Positions 17,901 to 28,033 of a stretch of DNA of 64,000 nt are shown piece after piece. Source of the stretch: Saprospiraceae bacterium (lineage in GTDB: Bacteria; Bacteroidota; Bacteroidia; Chitinophagales; Saprospiraceae); NCBI GenBank assembly GCA_016714445.1, contig JADJNF010000008.1, positions 124,001-188,000 of the forward strand, read 5' to 3'. Under the pieces are notes generated by a model. That model was not told where the DNA came from and ran no database searches. It saw only the letters and a program-made list of their open reading frames with translations. The translations under genes and the position numbers were made by a program. Positions within the stretch are counted from its first letter, which is position 1. Each line of letters starts with the position of its first letter.

Positions 17901-20492
17901 ATATGCCTTCACATGTGTATAACTCGCCCGGTAGATTTGATGTTACTTTGTATGCTGAAATGGTACCCGGATGTGTAGATACCCTGGTCATTCCTGAAAT
18001 GATAAAACTATTAGGACCAACTGCAAATGTTGGATTTACAAAAAGCGGAAACTGTGTGCCATTAGAAATCATCCTTAATGGTACATCAGATAAAACCTAT
18101 GAATATATCTGGGACTTTGGAGACGGTCAGATAGAAGTGGTCCCCGGACTGAATCAATCTGACACAACAGTATATAGATATGAAAGGACAGGCAGGTTTA
18201 TACCAAAATTATTGGTTTCTGATGAGAATGGTTGTGCCAGAACATTTACCCTTGATCCTGTAGAAGTTAATGACCTGGACATAAAATTTAAAGCAGATTA
18301 TGAGCCGTATTGCGGTCTACCTTCTCTGGTTACGATAGAAAATGGTACGACATCTTCATCTGAAAATGTGGATTATAACTGGTTGCTATCAGGCATAAAA
18401 GAATTCATCAGTAATGAAAAAACGCCTCTATTGGTTATAGATGAATATGGTAAATACAGCATATCATTGATCGCATCTACGATTAATTGTATTGATACCC
18501 TTAAGTCTGATTCCCTGATAGAGATTGCAGCCATTCCTTCTTTGGATTTTGGATTTCAGTCAACAATTTTGTGCGAAAATTCTACCATCAATATGGTAAA
18601 TGCAAGTAATCTGGATTATGGAAATATCACGGAGTGGAACTGGGATTTTGGCAATAACCATCTTTCAAACTTAAAAGATCCGGAAGTAACATTTTTTAGG
18701 TCCGGGACTTTATCATGTATCTTTAAATGCAAAAACAGATAAGGGATGCCAAAGTACTGTTTTAAAGTCTTTTCAGATTCTGCCCAATACTTTGATATCA
18801 CTGACAGAAGACAAGACGATTTGTTTAGGTGACAGTATCAATATCAGTGCTGTAATCTCAAGTAACACTGATTATCAGGTGCAATGGGATACATCTCACC
18901 ATTTCCTGTGCGAAACATGTGTGCCGGTAAATGTAAAACCGGAAGTAACTACAACTTACTATATCAATACCAATGCGGTGTCAGGTTGTACAAATCGTGA
19001 CTCGATAACAGTAACCGTCATACCTGAGCCGGGTCCGAAGTTGCAGCTATCATCAGATACCATCGTTTGTGAAAATGGCAATATAGAAATTTCTATTTTA
19101 AACTTTGAAAATAGTCATACTTATATTTGGGATCAGAATGATATTGGATTGGATTGTTACCAAAATTGTAAAACAGTAAAAGCATCGCCTGCTGATGATA
19201 CCTATTTTAGTATTATTGTTAAAAATTCATACGGATGTTTCAAAGAAGACTCTGTTTTGGTGACTGTCGAGCGTAATATTGAAGATTTTCTGATACCAGC
19301 CAAAAGTATATGTGAAGGAAGCCAAACAGTGTTATCAACAAGCGGAGGCAACCATCCTGTGTGGGATGTCGATCCTACCATTAGTTGTACAGATTGTGCC
19401 ATGACTACAGTTACTCCTACCCAGCCTGCTTTTTATTGGGTTTCCGTTGTCTCTGATGCAGGATGCATTTATCGGGATTCAGTCTTTGTAGATATTATTC
19501 CGCTATCCAGTATTGATGCAGGTGATGATGTTCTGATTTGTAAAGGGGAGGCGATCCAACTTTCAGGAAAAGGAATAGGCAACATATTGTGGACATCAGC
19601 CCAATCTATCCAGAATCCCACATCATTAACAGCATTAACGTCGCCAACAGAAAGCAGTCTGTACTTTTTAACCACAAAATTGGATGAATGCAACCTTCTT
19701 GATTCTTTATTTATACAGGTATTGGAAAAAACAACCATCGAAGCAAAAGGAGATACGATATGTCCGGATAATATGGCAATATTGACAGCTTCCGGAAATG
19801 CTACCAATTTTCAATGGTACAGTGAGAATAAAAAGTTAGATCAGGGAGATACCATTATCGTAAACCCGGACAAAACAACAGAATATATGGTCATAGGCAA
19901 CAGGACGGTTTGTATAAGTGATACTGCACTGGTTCAGGTCAAAGTTTACCCACGCATTCTGTTCAACCTGAGCGAAGACGAATATGAAGTATTTATAAAC
20001 TCAAAAGCAAAATTTTCAGTTACTTATGATGAAGATAATGATTATAAGTATGAGTGGTCTCCGCCCACAGGTTTGGATTGTACAGATTGTCCGGAGCCAA
20101 CGGTGCAGCATATAGACCAGAATCAAAAGTATGTAGTAACCATTACCGACATGCACCAATGTACTGAAGAACGTATTGTTTTTGTAAAGTTCAATAATAA
20201 ATGTAGCGGAAAAGGCTTCTATATTCCTAATATTTTTACGCCTTATAATAGTGATGGTTCCAATGATCTTTTTAGGGTGTATGCTGAAGAAGCTTCTGAA
20301 TTTATAAGTATTAAAGTCTATGACCGATGGGGCGAAAAAGTATTTGCTACTGAAGATCTAAATAAGTCATGGGATGGTTTATACAATGGTCGTAAACTGG
20401 CGCAAGGAGTCTATACTTATATTGTAACTGCCAGATGTGAAACTACCAATGATATTTTCAATTTTGCAGGAGATATCACTATAATAGAATAA
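14927..20492 (+). pseudogene. Giant PKD-repeat surface protein with T9SS type B (gliding-motility) C-terminus, frameshifted
   Basis: A signal peptide (ending FTFSQ) is followed by at least nine PKD-type domains, recognisable by WDFGDG-like motifs (for example near 15620, 15865, 17625, 17865 and 18110). The C-terminal third has repeats with CxxC pairs (CETC, CTDC) and ends in the gliding-motility-associated C-terminal domain (NIFTPYNSDGSNDLF, YDRWGEKVF, WDG), a type IX secretion signal. The frame breaks at the TTT at 18709-18711: removing one T joins RSGT directly to YHVSLNAKTDKG. The span of 5566 bases is one more than a multiple of three. The restored protein is about 1854 residues, probably a cell-surface adhesin. 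The lesion may be real or a sequencing error. Confidence 0.88.
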
Positions 20493-20493
20493 T

Positions 20494-20517
20494 AAACCCC
20501 CCCCCCAGAGGTTTGGG
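20494..20517 (+). terminator. Possible terminator around a C10 tract
   Basis: Ten consecutive C (20497-20506) just after the PKD gene are followed by AGAGGTTTGGGG, so AAACC/GGTTT or CCCC/GGGG hairpins can form. An A-run, not a T-run, follows on the plus strand, so terminator function is uncertain. The C-run is the longest G/C homopolymer in the window. Confidence 0.4.
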
Positions 20518-20614
20518 GTAAAAAAATTTCATGTTGTTTACCAAAAAAACCAATCCCACACATCGGCATAACCTGAAAATTAAACATTAGATAGCTATTT
20601 TATGACAAATTATA

Positions 20615-21139
20615 TTAAGCTTGTTTTACAAACTGTACTTCTGCTGAAATTTTTACATCTTCACTTACTAAAACACCACCTGTTTCCAAAGCTGCATTCC
20701 ATGTAAGACCGAAGTCTGTACGATTGATCTTACCATCGATAGAAAAACCGGCTTTCAGATTTCCCCATGGATCAGTGTTGGTCCCGGAATATTCCACATC
20801 AAGTGAAACTGGTTTTGTCACATCTTTGATCGTAAGATGTCCATTCAACTTGCCTTTAGAAGCATCAAATGAATCTGAGGTAAATTTTAATTCAGGAAAA
20901 GCATCTCCATCAAAAAAGTCTGCACTTTTGAGATGTGTATCCCTTTGCTCATTAGATGTATTGATGGTGTTGACATCTGCAGTAAATGAGATTTTAGTAT
21001 TTTTAAATTCTTCACTTTCTGACTCGATCTCACCTGCCAGACCACCAAACTGGCCAGTGACATTGGTGATCATCAGGTGCTTTACTTTAAATTGTAGTTC
21101 ACTGTGTGTTGGGTCCAGAACCCATTTTGTTGCTGACAT
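20615..21139 (-). CDS. YceI family protein
   Basis: 174 residues covering a complete YceI lipocalin-like domain: WVLDPTHSELQFKVKHLMI at the N-terminus, TGQFGGLAGEI, and the characteristic late segment INRTDFGLTWNAALETGGVLVSEDVKI. YceI proteins bind isoprenoid or other hydrophobic ligands and are often induced by stress. No signal peptide is present, unlike E. coli YceI, so it should be cytoplasmic. A 16-bp perfect palindrome lies 22 bases upstream of the start codon and may be its operator. The gene is divergent from the DUF1080 gene. Confidence 0.93.
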   Translation of the reverse strand: MSATKWVLDPTHSELQFKVKHLMITNVTGQFGGLAGEIESESEEFKNTKISFTADVNTINTSNEQRDTHLKSADFFDGDAFPELKFTSDSFDASKGKLNGHLTIKDVTKPVSLDVEYSGTNTDPWGNLKAGFSIDGKINRTDFGLTWNAALETGGVLVSEDVKISAEVQFVKQA

Positions 21140-21160
21140 ATTTATTTATTTTTGATTAAT

Positions 21161-21176
21161 ATTTGTTGCAACAAAT
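21161..21176. promoter_or_regulatory. Palindromic operator candidate upstream of the yceI-type gene
   Basis: ATTTGTTGCAACAAAT is a perfect 16-base palindrome without spacer, 22 bp upstream of the yceI-type start codon. Symmetric TTG...CAA sites of this size are typical of dimeric repressors such as the MarR family, which often control yceI genes. No regulator gene is adjacent. One such palindrome could arise by chance in 64 kb, so position is the main support. Confidence 0.5.
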
Positions 21177-21347
21177 GTTCTGGACTTTGGTTTAATTTTT
21201 AGCCAAAATTTATCACACACAATCATACCTGACCAGCAAAACAGTGTTAGTGGACAATGGATAAATATTGTAGGTCCACAAATTGCAATTAAGAGTAAAT
21301 ATGTTATAAATTTGATCCTTATCTTTAGCAATTAAACACTTTATTAT

Positions 21348-21941
21348 ATGAAAAGTATCATATTAATCATCAGCCTGTGGACCCTGGCGCTACCTGGATT
21401 TACGCAAAAAAACCATCTGTTTAACGGTAAAGACCTGACGGGCTGGACGCAGCATGGCACCGAAAAATGGTATGTTGAAAACGGAGAAATGGTATGTGAA
21501 AGTGGTCCTGACAAACAGTATGGTTATCTTTCAACTGACAAAAGCTACAAAAATTTTGTGTTTTCAGTACAGTTTAAACAGGAAGCAAACGGAAATAGCG
21601 GAGTCTTCTTTCGCTCTGACATCGAAGGTACAAAAATCCAAGGCTGGCAGGTAGAAGTCGCTCCGCCGGACCAACATACCGGTGGTATCTACGAATCCTA
21701 CGGCCGAGGATGGCTGATAAAACCTAATCCAGCTCATGAAAAATACCTGAAAGCAGGCAAGTGGAATACACTTAAAATTCAGGTCATCAACGATCAGGTG
21801 ACTACCTGGCTCAACGGCAAAATGATGGTAGACCTCAAAGACGAAAAAATCGGACAGGGCACGGGTTTTATTGCTCTGCAGATACACGACGGGGGCGGTA
21901 TCAAGGTAAGGTGGCGTAAGTTTAAGATCAAAGAGTTGTGA
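21348..21941 (+). CDS. DUF1080 (3-keto-disaccharide hydrolase-type) exported protein
   Basis: 197 residues. A signal peptide (cleavage after PGFTQ) is followed by a single DUF1080 jelly-roll domain: HLFNGKDLTGWTQHG at the start, GNSGVFFRSDIEG, GGIYESYGRGW and the final IALQIHDGGGIKVRWRKFKI. The family was first marked by unknown function and includes 3-keto-glycoside hydrolases acting on oxidised sugars. The protein should be periplasmic or surface exposed. Sugar oxidoreductases occur elsewhere in the window (47372, 58697, 61891) but are not adjacent. Confidence 0.9.
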   Translation: MKSIILIISLWTLALPGFTQKNHLFNGKDLTGWTQHGTEKWYVENGEMVCESGPDKQYGYLSTDKSYKNFVFSVQFKQEANGNSGVFFRSDIEGTKIQGWQVEVAPPDQHTGGIYESYGRGWLIKPNPAHEKYLKAGKWNTLKIQVINDQVTTWLNGKMMVDLKDEKIGQGTGFIALQIHDGGGIKVRWRKFKIKEL

Positions 21942-22354
21942 TACATGGTTTTTGTTGCCTTATATGTACAGACTATGGCGGGAATTCATTGGCCGGAGCA
22001 TATTTGTATATTGCGCCTTATTGACTCTTTGCCAGCAAAACTGAAGAATGATTACTTTTAAACCATACACTCAGTCACTTTTTTATTCAAATAAAACTGG
22101 TACCTACTCCATCACTACTACTGACAACACCACAAAAAATTAACCTTATTTACTGACTACTGAATGATATCCTTTTTTTTAAGAGAAGGATTAAAGGATG
22201 ATTAAAAACATTGCTGCACTGGAATAGAATATAGATACAAAAAACTTTAATTGTTGAATGGCTTTTGTATTGATATAGGCGCAAGCTACATTTATCAGGC
22301 TTGAAACAGCCTGAAACTTGTGCTAACATTGGAATGCCGGTCTTCTATAAACAT
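21942..22354. other. Intergenic region of 413 bp between convergent genes
   Basis: No ORF of note. A 7-bp perfect stem with 6-base loop at 22295-22314 (TCAGGCT/AGCCTGA) could end transcription of the minus-strand neighbour, but no T-run follows it. The rest shows no recognisable element. Confidence 0.55.
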
Positions 22355-23794
22355 TTAATCGTAGTCTATCCTAACCATATTGATCTTCCAACTCTTTTCA
22401 CTGGGAACAATGAGGCTGGATGGTCCAATCTGAATGGCATCTCTGAACCGCAATTTCAGATTTTGATATTCGGTACTCAGTACACTTTTACGTTCTGATT
22501 GGCCGATTGGATCAAATACATACTCACTTACGGTATTGCTGTTTTTTATTTCGTCGTTGTATATCAACCGGATTCTGGAAGGAGTCTTAAACAAAAAGTA
22601 AGATGAGTAAATTGCGCCATCATCCTGAGAAAACTGTTTTTTAAAAAGTATTTTTCTCCAATGTTCTTTACCATCAGGGAAAGTAGAGAGCAGGATGATG
22701 TCTTCATGGTAATAATCAATCAGTCCCCTGGCAGGCAGATAATCACCAAACTGATTGGGGGCATTCATTTGTGATCTTCTGGTAAATTCTTTTACCAATT
22801 CCGAAATGATAATCACACCGCCGTCATTACGCACGATAATATCCTGAATTTTATAATCTGTCAATTCTTTGACTTTCCCTGGTTTTTTGCCTGTCACATC
22901 TGAAATAAAATCAGTAGTAAATTTATTCACCAATATCTCAGCATCCTCAGGGATATCATTCCCTGATATCGAAAACCCAAAATACCCATTTGCTTTACTT
23001 TCATCATTCACTGTTGTAAATCCTGCCAGAACTATACGTTCATTTTTTTCATCATAATCCATAAAAAGATCAGTAATTTTATCAGATTCCGGGCTGAATT
23101 GATGTAAAAATATATTTGAAACATTCTTGATTCTGATGAGACTAAACCCACTCATCTCACTCCTGTCCCAAAAAGACGATTTTCGGGTAATAATATAAAT
23201 CTCCCCGGAATTGCTTACTATCAATTTTTCAAAATCAGTTTTTAGATTCATACTTTTAATCGCCAATGTAAAATCATAAATGACAGAAAGCGCATTATTG
23301 TCTATCAGTTGCAGATGAAGACTTTTATCGTCAGGTGTAAATATCAAAACTTTTGACTTGTCTTTCGAAAATGCAAATCTGGGATTGCTGTTGATGCTTT
23401 TTCTATCTTTTACGGCCAAAGTCGATGAATCTACCAATGCAACATTTTTGTCATATACGTTTACCCTGAAATAAATTTTATCATCCTCCTTATAGGTATA
23501 GTAAAATCTAAAAGTAGAATCCATAGGCAATACCCCTGTAGGCAGTATATTTTTCTTTTCGAATTCGGGTTGAATCGAATTTTTATACCTTAAGTTTTTG
23601 TCATAAATTTCAAAATTATGCTCAATTCCTTTGTCGTTGTAAAAAATGATATTATCACCGATATTGGGAAGGATGTCATAGGCATAATTATTACGTATGC
23701 TTATTTCTTTTGACACGGTCACTTTTTGTGCTGTAGATGTTTGACATAGCATCATCACTACAAAAAACAACGCTAATGAATTTTTATATTCCAT
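22355..23794 (-). CDS. Exported protein of unknown function, possibly beta-propeller
   Basis: 479 residues with a signal peptide (hydrophobic 8-18, cleavage after TSTAQ). The mature protein consists of repeated strand-rich segments, such as IIFYNDKGIEHNFEIYDKNLRY, a DKSLHLQLIDNNAL stretch and RIVLAGFTT. These resemble the blades of a propeller, but no family motif was recognised. There are no membrane helices or lipobox. Promoter and neighbours give no functional hint: upstream lies the divergent J-domain-like gene. Confidence 0.75.
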   Translation of the reverse strand: MEYKNSLALFFVVMMLCQTSTAQKVTVSKEISIRNNYAYDILPNIGDNIIFYNDKGIEHNFEIYDKNLRYKNSIQPEFEKKNILPTGVLPMDSTFRFYYTYKEDDKIYFRVNVYDKNVALVDSSTLAVKDRKSINSNPRFAFSKDKSKVLIFTPDDKSLHLQLIDNNALSVIYDFTLAIKSMNLKTDFEKLIVSNSGEIYIITRKSSFWDRSEMSGFSLIRIKNVSNIFLHQFSPESDKITDLFMDYDEKNERIVLAGFTTVNDESKANGYFGFSISGNDIPEDAEILVNKFTTDFISDVTGKKPGKVKELTDYKIQDIIVRNDGGVIIISELVKEFTRRSQMNAPNQFGDYLPARGLIDYYHEDIILLSTFPDGKEHWRKILFKKQFSQDDGAIYSSYFLFKTPSRIRLIYNDEIKNSNTVSEYVFDPIGQSERKSVLSTEYQNLKLRFRDAIQIGPSSLIVPSEKSWKINMVRIDYD

Positions 23795-23940
23795 ATCTCT
23801 TTTCTAATTTAAATCAAATATATCTTATAAATGTAAGGTGACAGGAATAAGACCATATAAATTATGTTTGGGCAAGCTTTATTTGTTAAATTTGTCGCTC
23901 AAATAGTATAACAATAAATTATTCCTAAAAGATTTTTTGA

Positions 23941-25074
23941 GTGCATTCCATCATCCACATAAAGACTAATCCTAATCTGTCGCCAAAACATATTGAGTTT
24001 AACAAATTGGTCAAAGATATTGAAAAACTTAGAATTGAACTGAGTCGGGAGGAACAAAAGCTGGAGATGTTTTCTGAGTATCATACCAAAAATATCAGGC
24101 CGGCGGAGGTAGCGCTATGTAAAAGAAAACTTGAAATGGCAGTCACTTTGGATGACTTTGCCCTAAGTTCCAAATTACCAAAGACTTTATACAACGAACT
24201 GGAAGTCATTATACCTGAATTATTGAATGAATCATTTGAATTTATCCCACCAGATGACGTTTCCAAACGAATATATGAAAAATGGACAAATGTAGATCTG
24301 GACGAAATAATTCAAGAAGAGAAAGAAGAACAACTCGAAGAAATGGAAGATTTTATGAAGTCGATGGGTATCGATTTTGACAGCAAAGATATAGATTTTG
24401 ATGATCCTGAAAGCGTCGGAGAGTTTCATAAACGTATGGAAGAAGCAAAAAAACAAATGGAAGAAAATGTAGCAGAACGACAATCAAAAAGAAAAAAGAC
24501 AAAAAAACAATTGGCAGCCGAAGAAACGGAAAAGCTTCAGGATGATATAAAAAATAAAAATCTACGCAGCGTCTATCTTTCTCTGGCAAAAATCCTGCAT
24601 CCGGATAGCGAAACAGATGCCGATCTCAAGCTCGAAAAAGAAGAAATAATGAAACAAGTGACCAAAGCCTACGAAGATAAAGACATCATCACCTTGCTGG
24701 TCATCGAGACACAATGGCTAAAAAATACCGAAGAGCGACTCGCCAATATCAAAGAAGATGTAGCAGCTATTTACATTCAATTGCTCAAAGAACAAGCTAA
24801 AAAATTGAGACAACAAAAATCAGAGCTCAGATATCACCCAAGGTTTCAGTATGTTTCATCTTTTATAAGTGATAAGGTGGATCGAGGAATGTTGAGATTG
24901 TCACTAGAGAAGGATAGACTCAACAAAGACCTCAGAAAAACACAAAAAGAAATAGAAATCATCAAAATCAATCCACGAAATGAGGTCAAAAAGTTTATAA
25001 AAACATTAGCCCAAAGATATTACAAAGATCCAATGGATGATTTTATGGAATTTTTTAGCACCTTCCGATTTTAA
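23941..25074 (+). CDS. Coiled-coil protein with a J-domain-like segment
   Basis: 377 residues starting at GTG; an in-frame TGA lies directly upstream, so no earlier start is possible and the next ATG (24067) would remove about 42 residues. Two long charged helical regions (about 20-60 and 115-205) flank a segment, SVYLSLAKILHPDSE, with the J-domain hallmark His-Pro-Asp at 220-222, followed by an EEIMKQVTKAYEDKD helix like J-domain helix III. J domains stimulate Hsp70 ATPase activity. Here helix I is diverged and there are no zinc-finger or CTD modules. It is followed 32 bp later by ftcD and is probably co-transcribed. Confidence 0.7.
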   Translation: MHSIIHIKTNPNLSPKHIEFNKLVKDIEKLRIELSREEQKLEMFSEYHTKNIRPAEVALCKRKLEMAVTLDDFALSSKLPKTLYNELEVIIPELLNESFEFIPPDDVSKRIYEKWTNVDLDEIIQEEKEEQLEEMEDFMKSMGIDFDSKDIDFDDPESVGEFHKRMEEAKKQMEENVAERQSKRKKTKKQLAAEETEKLQDDIKNKNLRSVYLSLAKILHPDSETDADLKLEKEEIMKQVTKAYEDKDIITLLVIETQWLKNTEERLANIKEDVAAIYIQLLKEQAKKLRQQKSELRYHPRFQYVSSFISDKVDRGMLRLSLEKDRLNKDLRKTQKEIEIIKINPRNEVKKFIKTLAQRYYKDPMDDFMEFFSTFRF

Positions 25075-25106
25075 TAATTGCCAAATCTATTAGCCAACCA
25101 TAACAA

Positions 25107-26789
25107 ATGAATCAAAATCAAATCATAGAATGTGTCCCAAACTTTAGTGAAGGAAGAGACATGACAATCATCAAACAAATCACTGATGAAATCGAAAAAA
25201 CAGATGGTGTAAGACTTCTGGATGTAGATCCCGGCAAAGCGACCAATCGTACAGTCGTCACCTTCGTAGGTCACCCAAAAGCAGTCATAGAAGCGGCGTA
25301 TCAAGCCATCAAAAAAGCAGCAGAACTCATAGATATGTCCAAACACAGCGGTGAACATCCACGTATGGGCGCAACTGATGTCTGCCCTCTGATACCAATA
25401 TCGGGTATTTCGATGGAAGAAACCGCTGCTTTCGCCCATCAATTAGGTAAGAGAGTAGGTGAAGCGCTCCATATTCCGGTATTTATGTACGAATCGGCAG
25501 CTACCAAACCGGAAAGACAAAATCTAGCTATCATACGTGCAGGGGAATATGAAGGAATGGCAGCCAAACTCAATGATCCGAAATGGTATCCTGATTATGG
25601 CACCAATACATTTAACGAAAAAGCAGGTGCAACCGTCATAGGCGCACGGGATTTTCTGGTAGCTTATAATGTCAATCTGAATACAACATCTGTGAGGCGG
25701 GCAAATTCTGTTGCTTTTGATGTGCGTGAAAATGGACGTATAAAAACAGATGCCAGAGGCAAAAACTTGCTGGATGACTCGGGAGAACCGATAAGAATTC
25801 CCGGCGCTTGTAAATCAGTCAAAGCCATCGGATGGTACATCGAGGAGTACGGCATCGCCCAGATATCCATGAATCTCACCAACATCAAAGAAACACCTTT
25901 GCACATCGCCTTTGATGAGTGTTGCAAAAGTGCGCAATCTCGTGGTCTCAGAGTGACAGGTTCTGAATTGGTAGGTTTGGTACCAAAATCAGTACTGATA
26001 GATGCAGGCAAACATTTCCTGAAACAACAAAAAAGATCTATAGGCGTCTCTGAAAAAGAATTGATACACATAGCGGTCAGGACGCTTGGTCTGGACGAAT
26101 TATCTCCATTTGACCCATCCAAAAAGGTAATAGAATACCTGATGGAAGATAAATCTGCACATCCGCTGGTCCAAAAAACACTCGTCGACTTTGCCAATGA
26201 AACGGCTTCAGAATCTCCTGCACCCGGAGGTGGCAGCATTTCCGCTTATGTAGGTGTCCTTGGTGTATCACTAGGTACTATGGTTGCCAATTTAAGTTCG
26301 CACAAAGTAGGTTGGGATGATAAAATAGAATACTTCTCTGAGAAAGCAGAAGAAGGGCAAAAACTCAAAGATACATTGCTGGATTTGGTAGATGCGGACA
26401 CTCATGCATTCAACAAAATAATGGATGCACTGAGAATGCCAAAAGCAACCGAAGATGAAAAATCAGCCAGAAAAGCAGCTATGCATGCAGCCACCATCGG
26501 AGCGATAGAAGTGCCGCTCAGAGTCATGAAAATAAGTCTGCAATCTATGTATATGCTCAAGGAAATGGCAACAAATGGCAATCCCAATTCTGTATCAGAT
26601 GCAGGTGTTGGCGCATTATGTGCCCGTACAGCAGTAGAAGGTGCTGCACTCAATGTAAGAATCAATTGCAGTGGATTTGATGATAAGGAGTATGTTGCTG
26701 ATGCCCTGGCTCAAGCTGAGGAGATGCTTGAGAAGGCAAAGGAAGCTGTGAGAGAGATTATCAGTGTGGTGGAGAAGTTGATCGTTTGA
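25107..26789 (+). CDS. ftcD: Bifunctional glutamate formimidoyltransferase / formimidotetrahydrofolate cyclodeaminase
   Basis: 560 residues, close to the eukaryotic FTCD fusion. The N-terminal formimidoyltransferase half (about 1-330) starts IIECVPNFSEGRD and contains HSGEHPRMGATDVCP (80-94) with the catalytic histidine region. The C-terminal cyclodeaminase half (about 355-558) starts FANETASESPAPGGGS and continues with the four-helix-bundle segment DADTHAFNKIMDALRMP. It completes histidine degradation by moving the formimino group to tetrahydrofolate and then releasing ammonia. No hut genes (histidine ammonia-lyase, urocanase, imidazolonepropionase) are in the window. Confidence 0.96.
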   Translation: MNQNQIIECVPNFSEGRDMTIIKQITDEIEKTDGVRLLDVDPGKATNRTVVTFVGHPKAVIEAAYQAIKKAAELIDMSKHSGEHPRMGATDVCPLIPISGISMEETAAFAHQLGKRVGEALHIPVFMYESAATKPERQNLAIIRAGEYEGMAAKLNDPKWYPDYGTNTFNEKAGATVIGARDFLVAYNVNLNTTSVRRANSVAFDVRENGRIKTDARGKNLLDDSGEPIRIPGACKSVKAIGWYIEEYGIAQISMNLTNIKETPLHIAFDECCKSAQSRGLRVTGSELVGLVPKSVLIDAGKHFLKQQKRSIGVSEKELIHIAVRTLGLDELSPFDPSKKVIEYLMEDKSAHPLVQKTLVDFANETASESPAPGGGSISAYVGVLGVSLGTMVANLSSHKVGWDDKIEYFSEKAEEGQKLKDTLLDLVDADTHAFNKIMDALRMPKATEDEKSARKAAMHAATIGAIEVPLRVMKISLQSMYMLKEMATNGNPNSVSDAGVGALCARTAVEGAALNVRINCSGFDDKEYVADALAQAEEMLEKAKEAVREIISVVEKLIV

Positions 26790-26920
26790 AGACACTGAAA
26801 ATGTATCTAATGCAACACTTTACAAAATACAATCTTAATCACTACTAAATAATATGTGAATCTAAAGCCACAAAATTCGTTCCTATTTAAATTGACAAAG
26901 TAATTGGTGCAATATTTGAC

Positions 26921-28033
26921 CTAATAATAATTTATCTTTGTAGAATCAATAAACCAATAACCTACATCATAAATTTTTTCACTCCCTTCTATCCTAATAA
27001 ATCTACCATCAGAAAATGTAAATAAGTCCGAATAACTTCCTTTTATTTTATACTTATGTTGAATTGACCCTTCTATTTCTTTTGCAGTAAGAATCTTAAA
27101 ATTTAAGTAAAATAGCTCTGAATTAGATAATTTAATATAACCTTGTTCATCACTCGTTTCAATTTCATTACCTAGTGTCACCATATCATTGCGAATTTTT
27201 GTAGTTTTACAATGGCAGTTCTTTGATTTGTATATTGTTCTAATAGGATCGTAAGCCATATATAAATCAATAGGTACGCTATCATCAATAATATCAATTT
27301 CTTTCGTTATTCTATTTTCACTAAAGAAAGCTAAAGTAATTTTTTGTTTAGGTTCATCTTGTAATAAATTCGAGTCAGTCAAACTATTATAATGAGATTT
27401 TAGGTCTGATATCCTATTGTACTCGAATAATGAAAAAATACTATCTGCCACTCTCTTATCAAGGATGCAACTTTGAGTACCATATAGATCATCATAGCCA
27501 TTTAGTTCGATTAACATTTCACCACTTTTATCCAAGTAAATCTTGTAATTAGAATGATAATTATATAAACCACTCGTATTCAGCACTATTGCATCAATAT
27601 TATTTTGAAACTTTTCCTTTTTATTCACTTTCTTAAATTTCAATAGTTCTTTTAAAGATGTTTCAATTATTAAAGTGTCAGATGTTAACTTCATAATTTT
27701 AAATTGATCCCAGTTTTTACGCGCAAGATTATAAATTTTGAGTAGTTTGGCTTCAATTTTATAATCTGTATTACTACCTAAATAAGTAATGAAAGTTCTA
27801 GGATCTTCAAATACAAACGAATAAAAGCTAGGGTAAATGTTACATTTTTTATCTTCCTTAAAAATTATGTTAAAAATTGTTGAGTCAGTTTTATGCACTG
27901 TGTGACTTGAATAATCAAGTTTCCATTCCCCAAATATAAAACTTTCAACATTTGTATCAATTGACTTTGGTTTACACCCCATAAAAAGTATTGCGAAATA
28001 GGAAATAATAATAAAAAGTATCTTAAGGCCCAT
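26921..28033 (-). CDS. Lipoprotein of unknown function
   Basis: 370 residues. The N-terminus is a lipoprotein signal peptide with lipobox LFMG-Cys19. The start of the mature part (FIFGEWKLDYSSH) resembles the opening strand of lipocalin-like proteins, but the rest is not recognised. Base composition is clearly lower in GC than the flanking ftcD gene, with many AAA/AAT/ATA codons, which may mean recent acquisition or weak selection. No operon partner. Confidence 0.7.
   Translation of the reverse strand: MGLKILFIIISYFAILFMGCKPKSIDTNVESFIFGEWKLDYSSHTVHKTDSTIFNIIFKEDKKCNIYPSFYSFVFEDPRTFITYLGSNTDYKIEAKLLKIYNLARKNWDQFKIMKLTSDTLIIETSLKELLKFKKVNKKEKFQNNIDAIVLNTSGLYNYHSNYKIYLDKSGEMLIELNGYDDLYGTQSCILDKRVADSIFSLFEYNRISDLKSHYNSLTDSNLLQDEPKQKITLAFFSENRITKEIDIIDDSVPIDLYMAYDPIRTIYKSKNCHCKTTKIRNDMVTLGNEIETSDEQGYIKLSNSELFYLNFKILTAKEIEGSIQHKYKIKGSYSDLFTFSDGRFIRIEGSEKIYDVGYWFIDSTKINYY

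Noticed and set aside
22301..22498. 65-residue plus-strand ORF at the end of the gene at 22355-23794
   Set aside because: Overlaps a well-supported minus-strand gene and has no features of its own.
25664..26239. 191-residue minus-strand ORF
   Set aside because: Lies wholly inside ftcD, whose protein is unmistakable.
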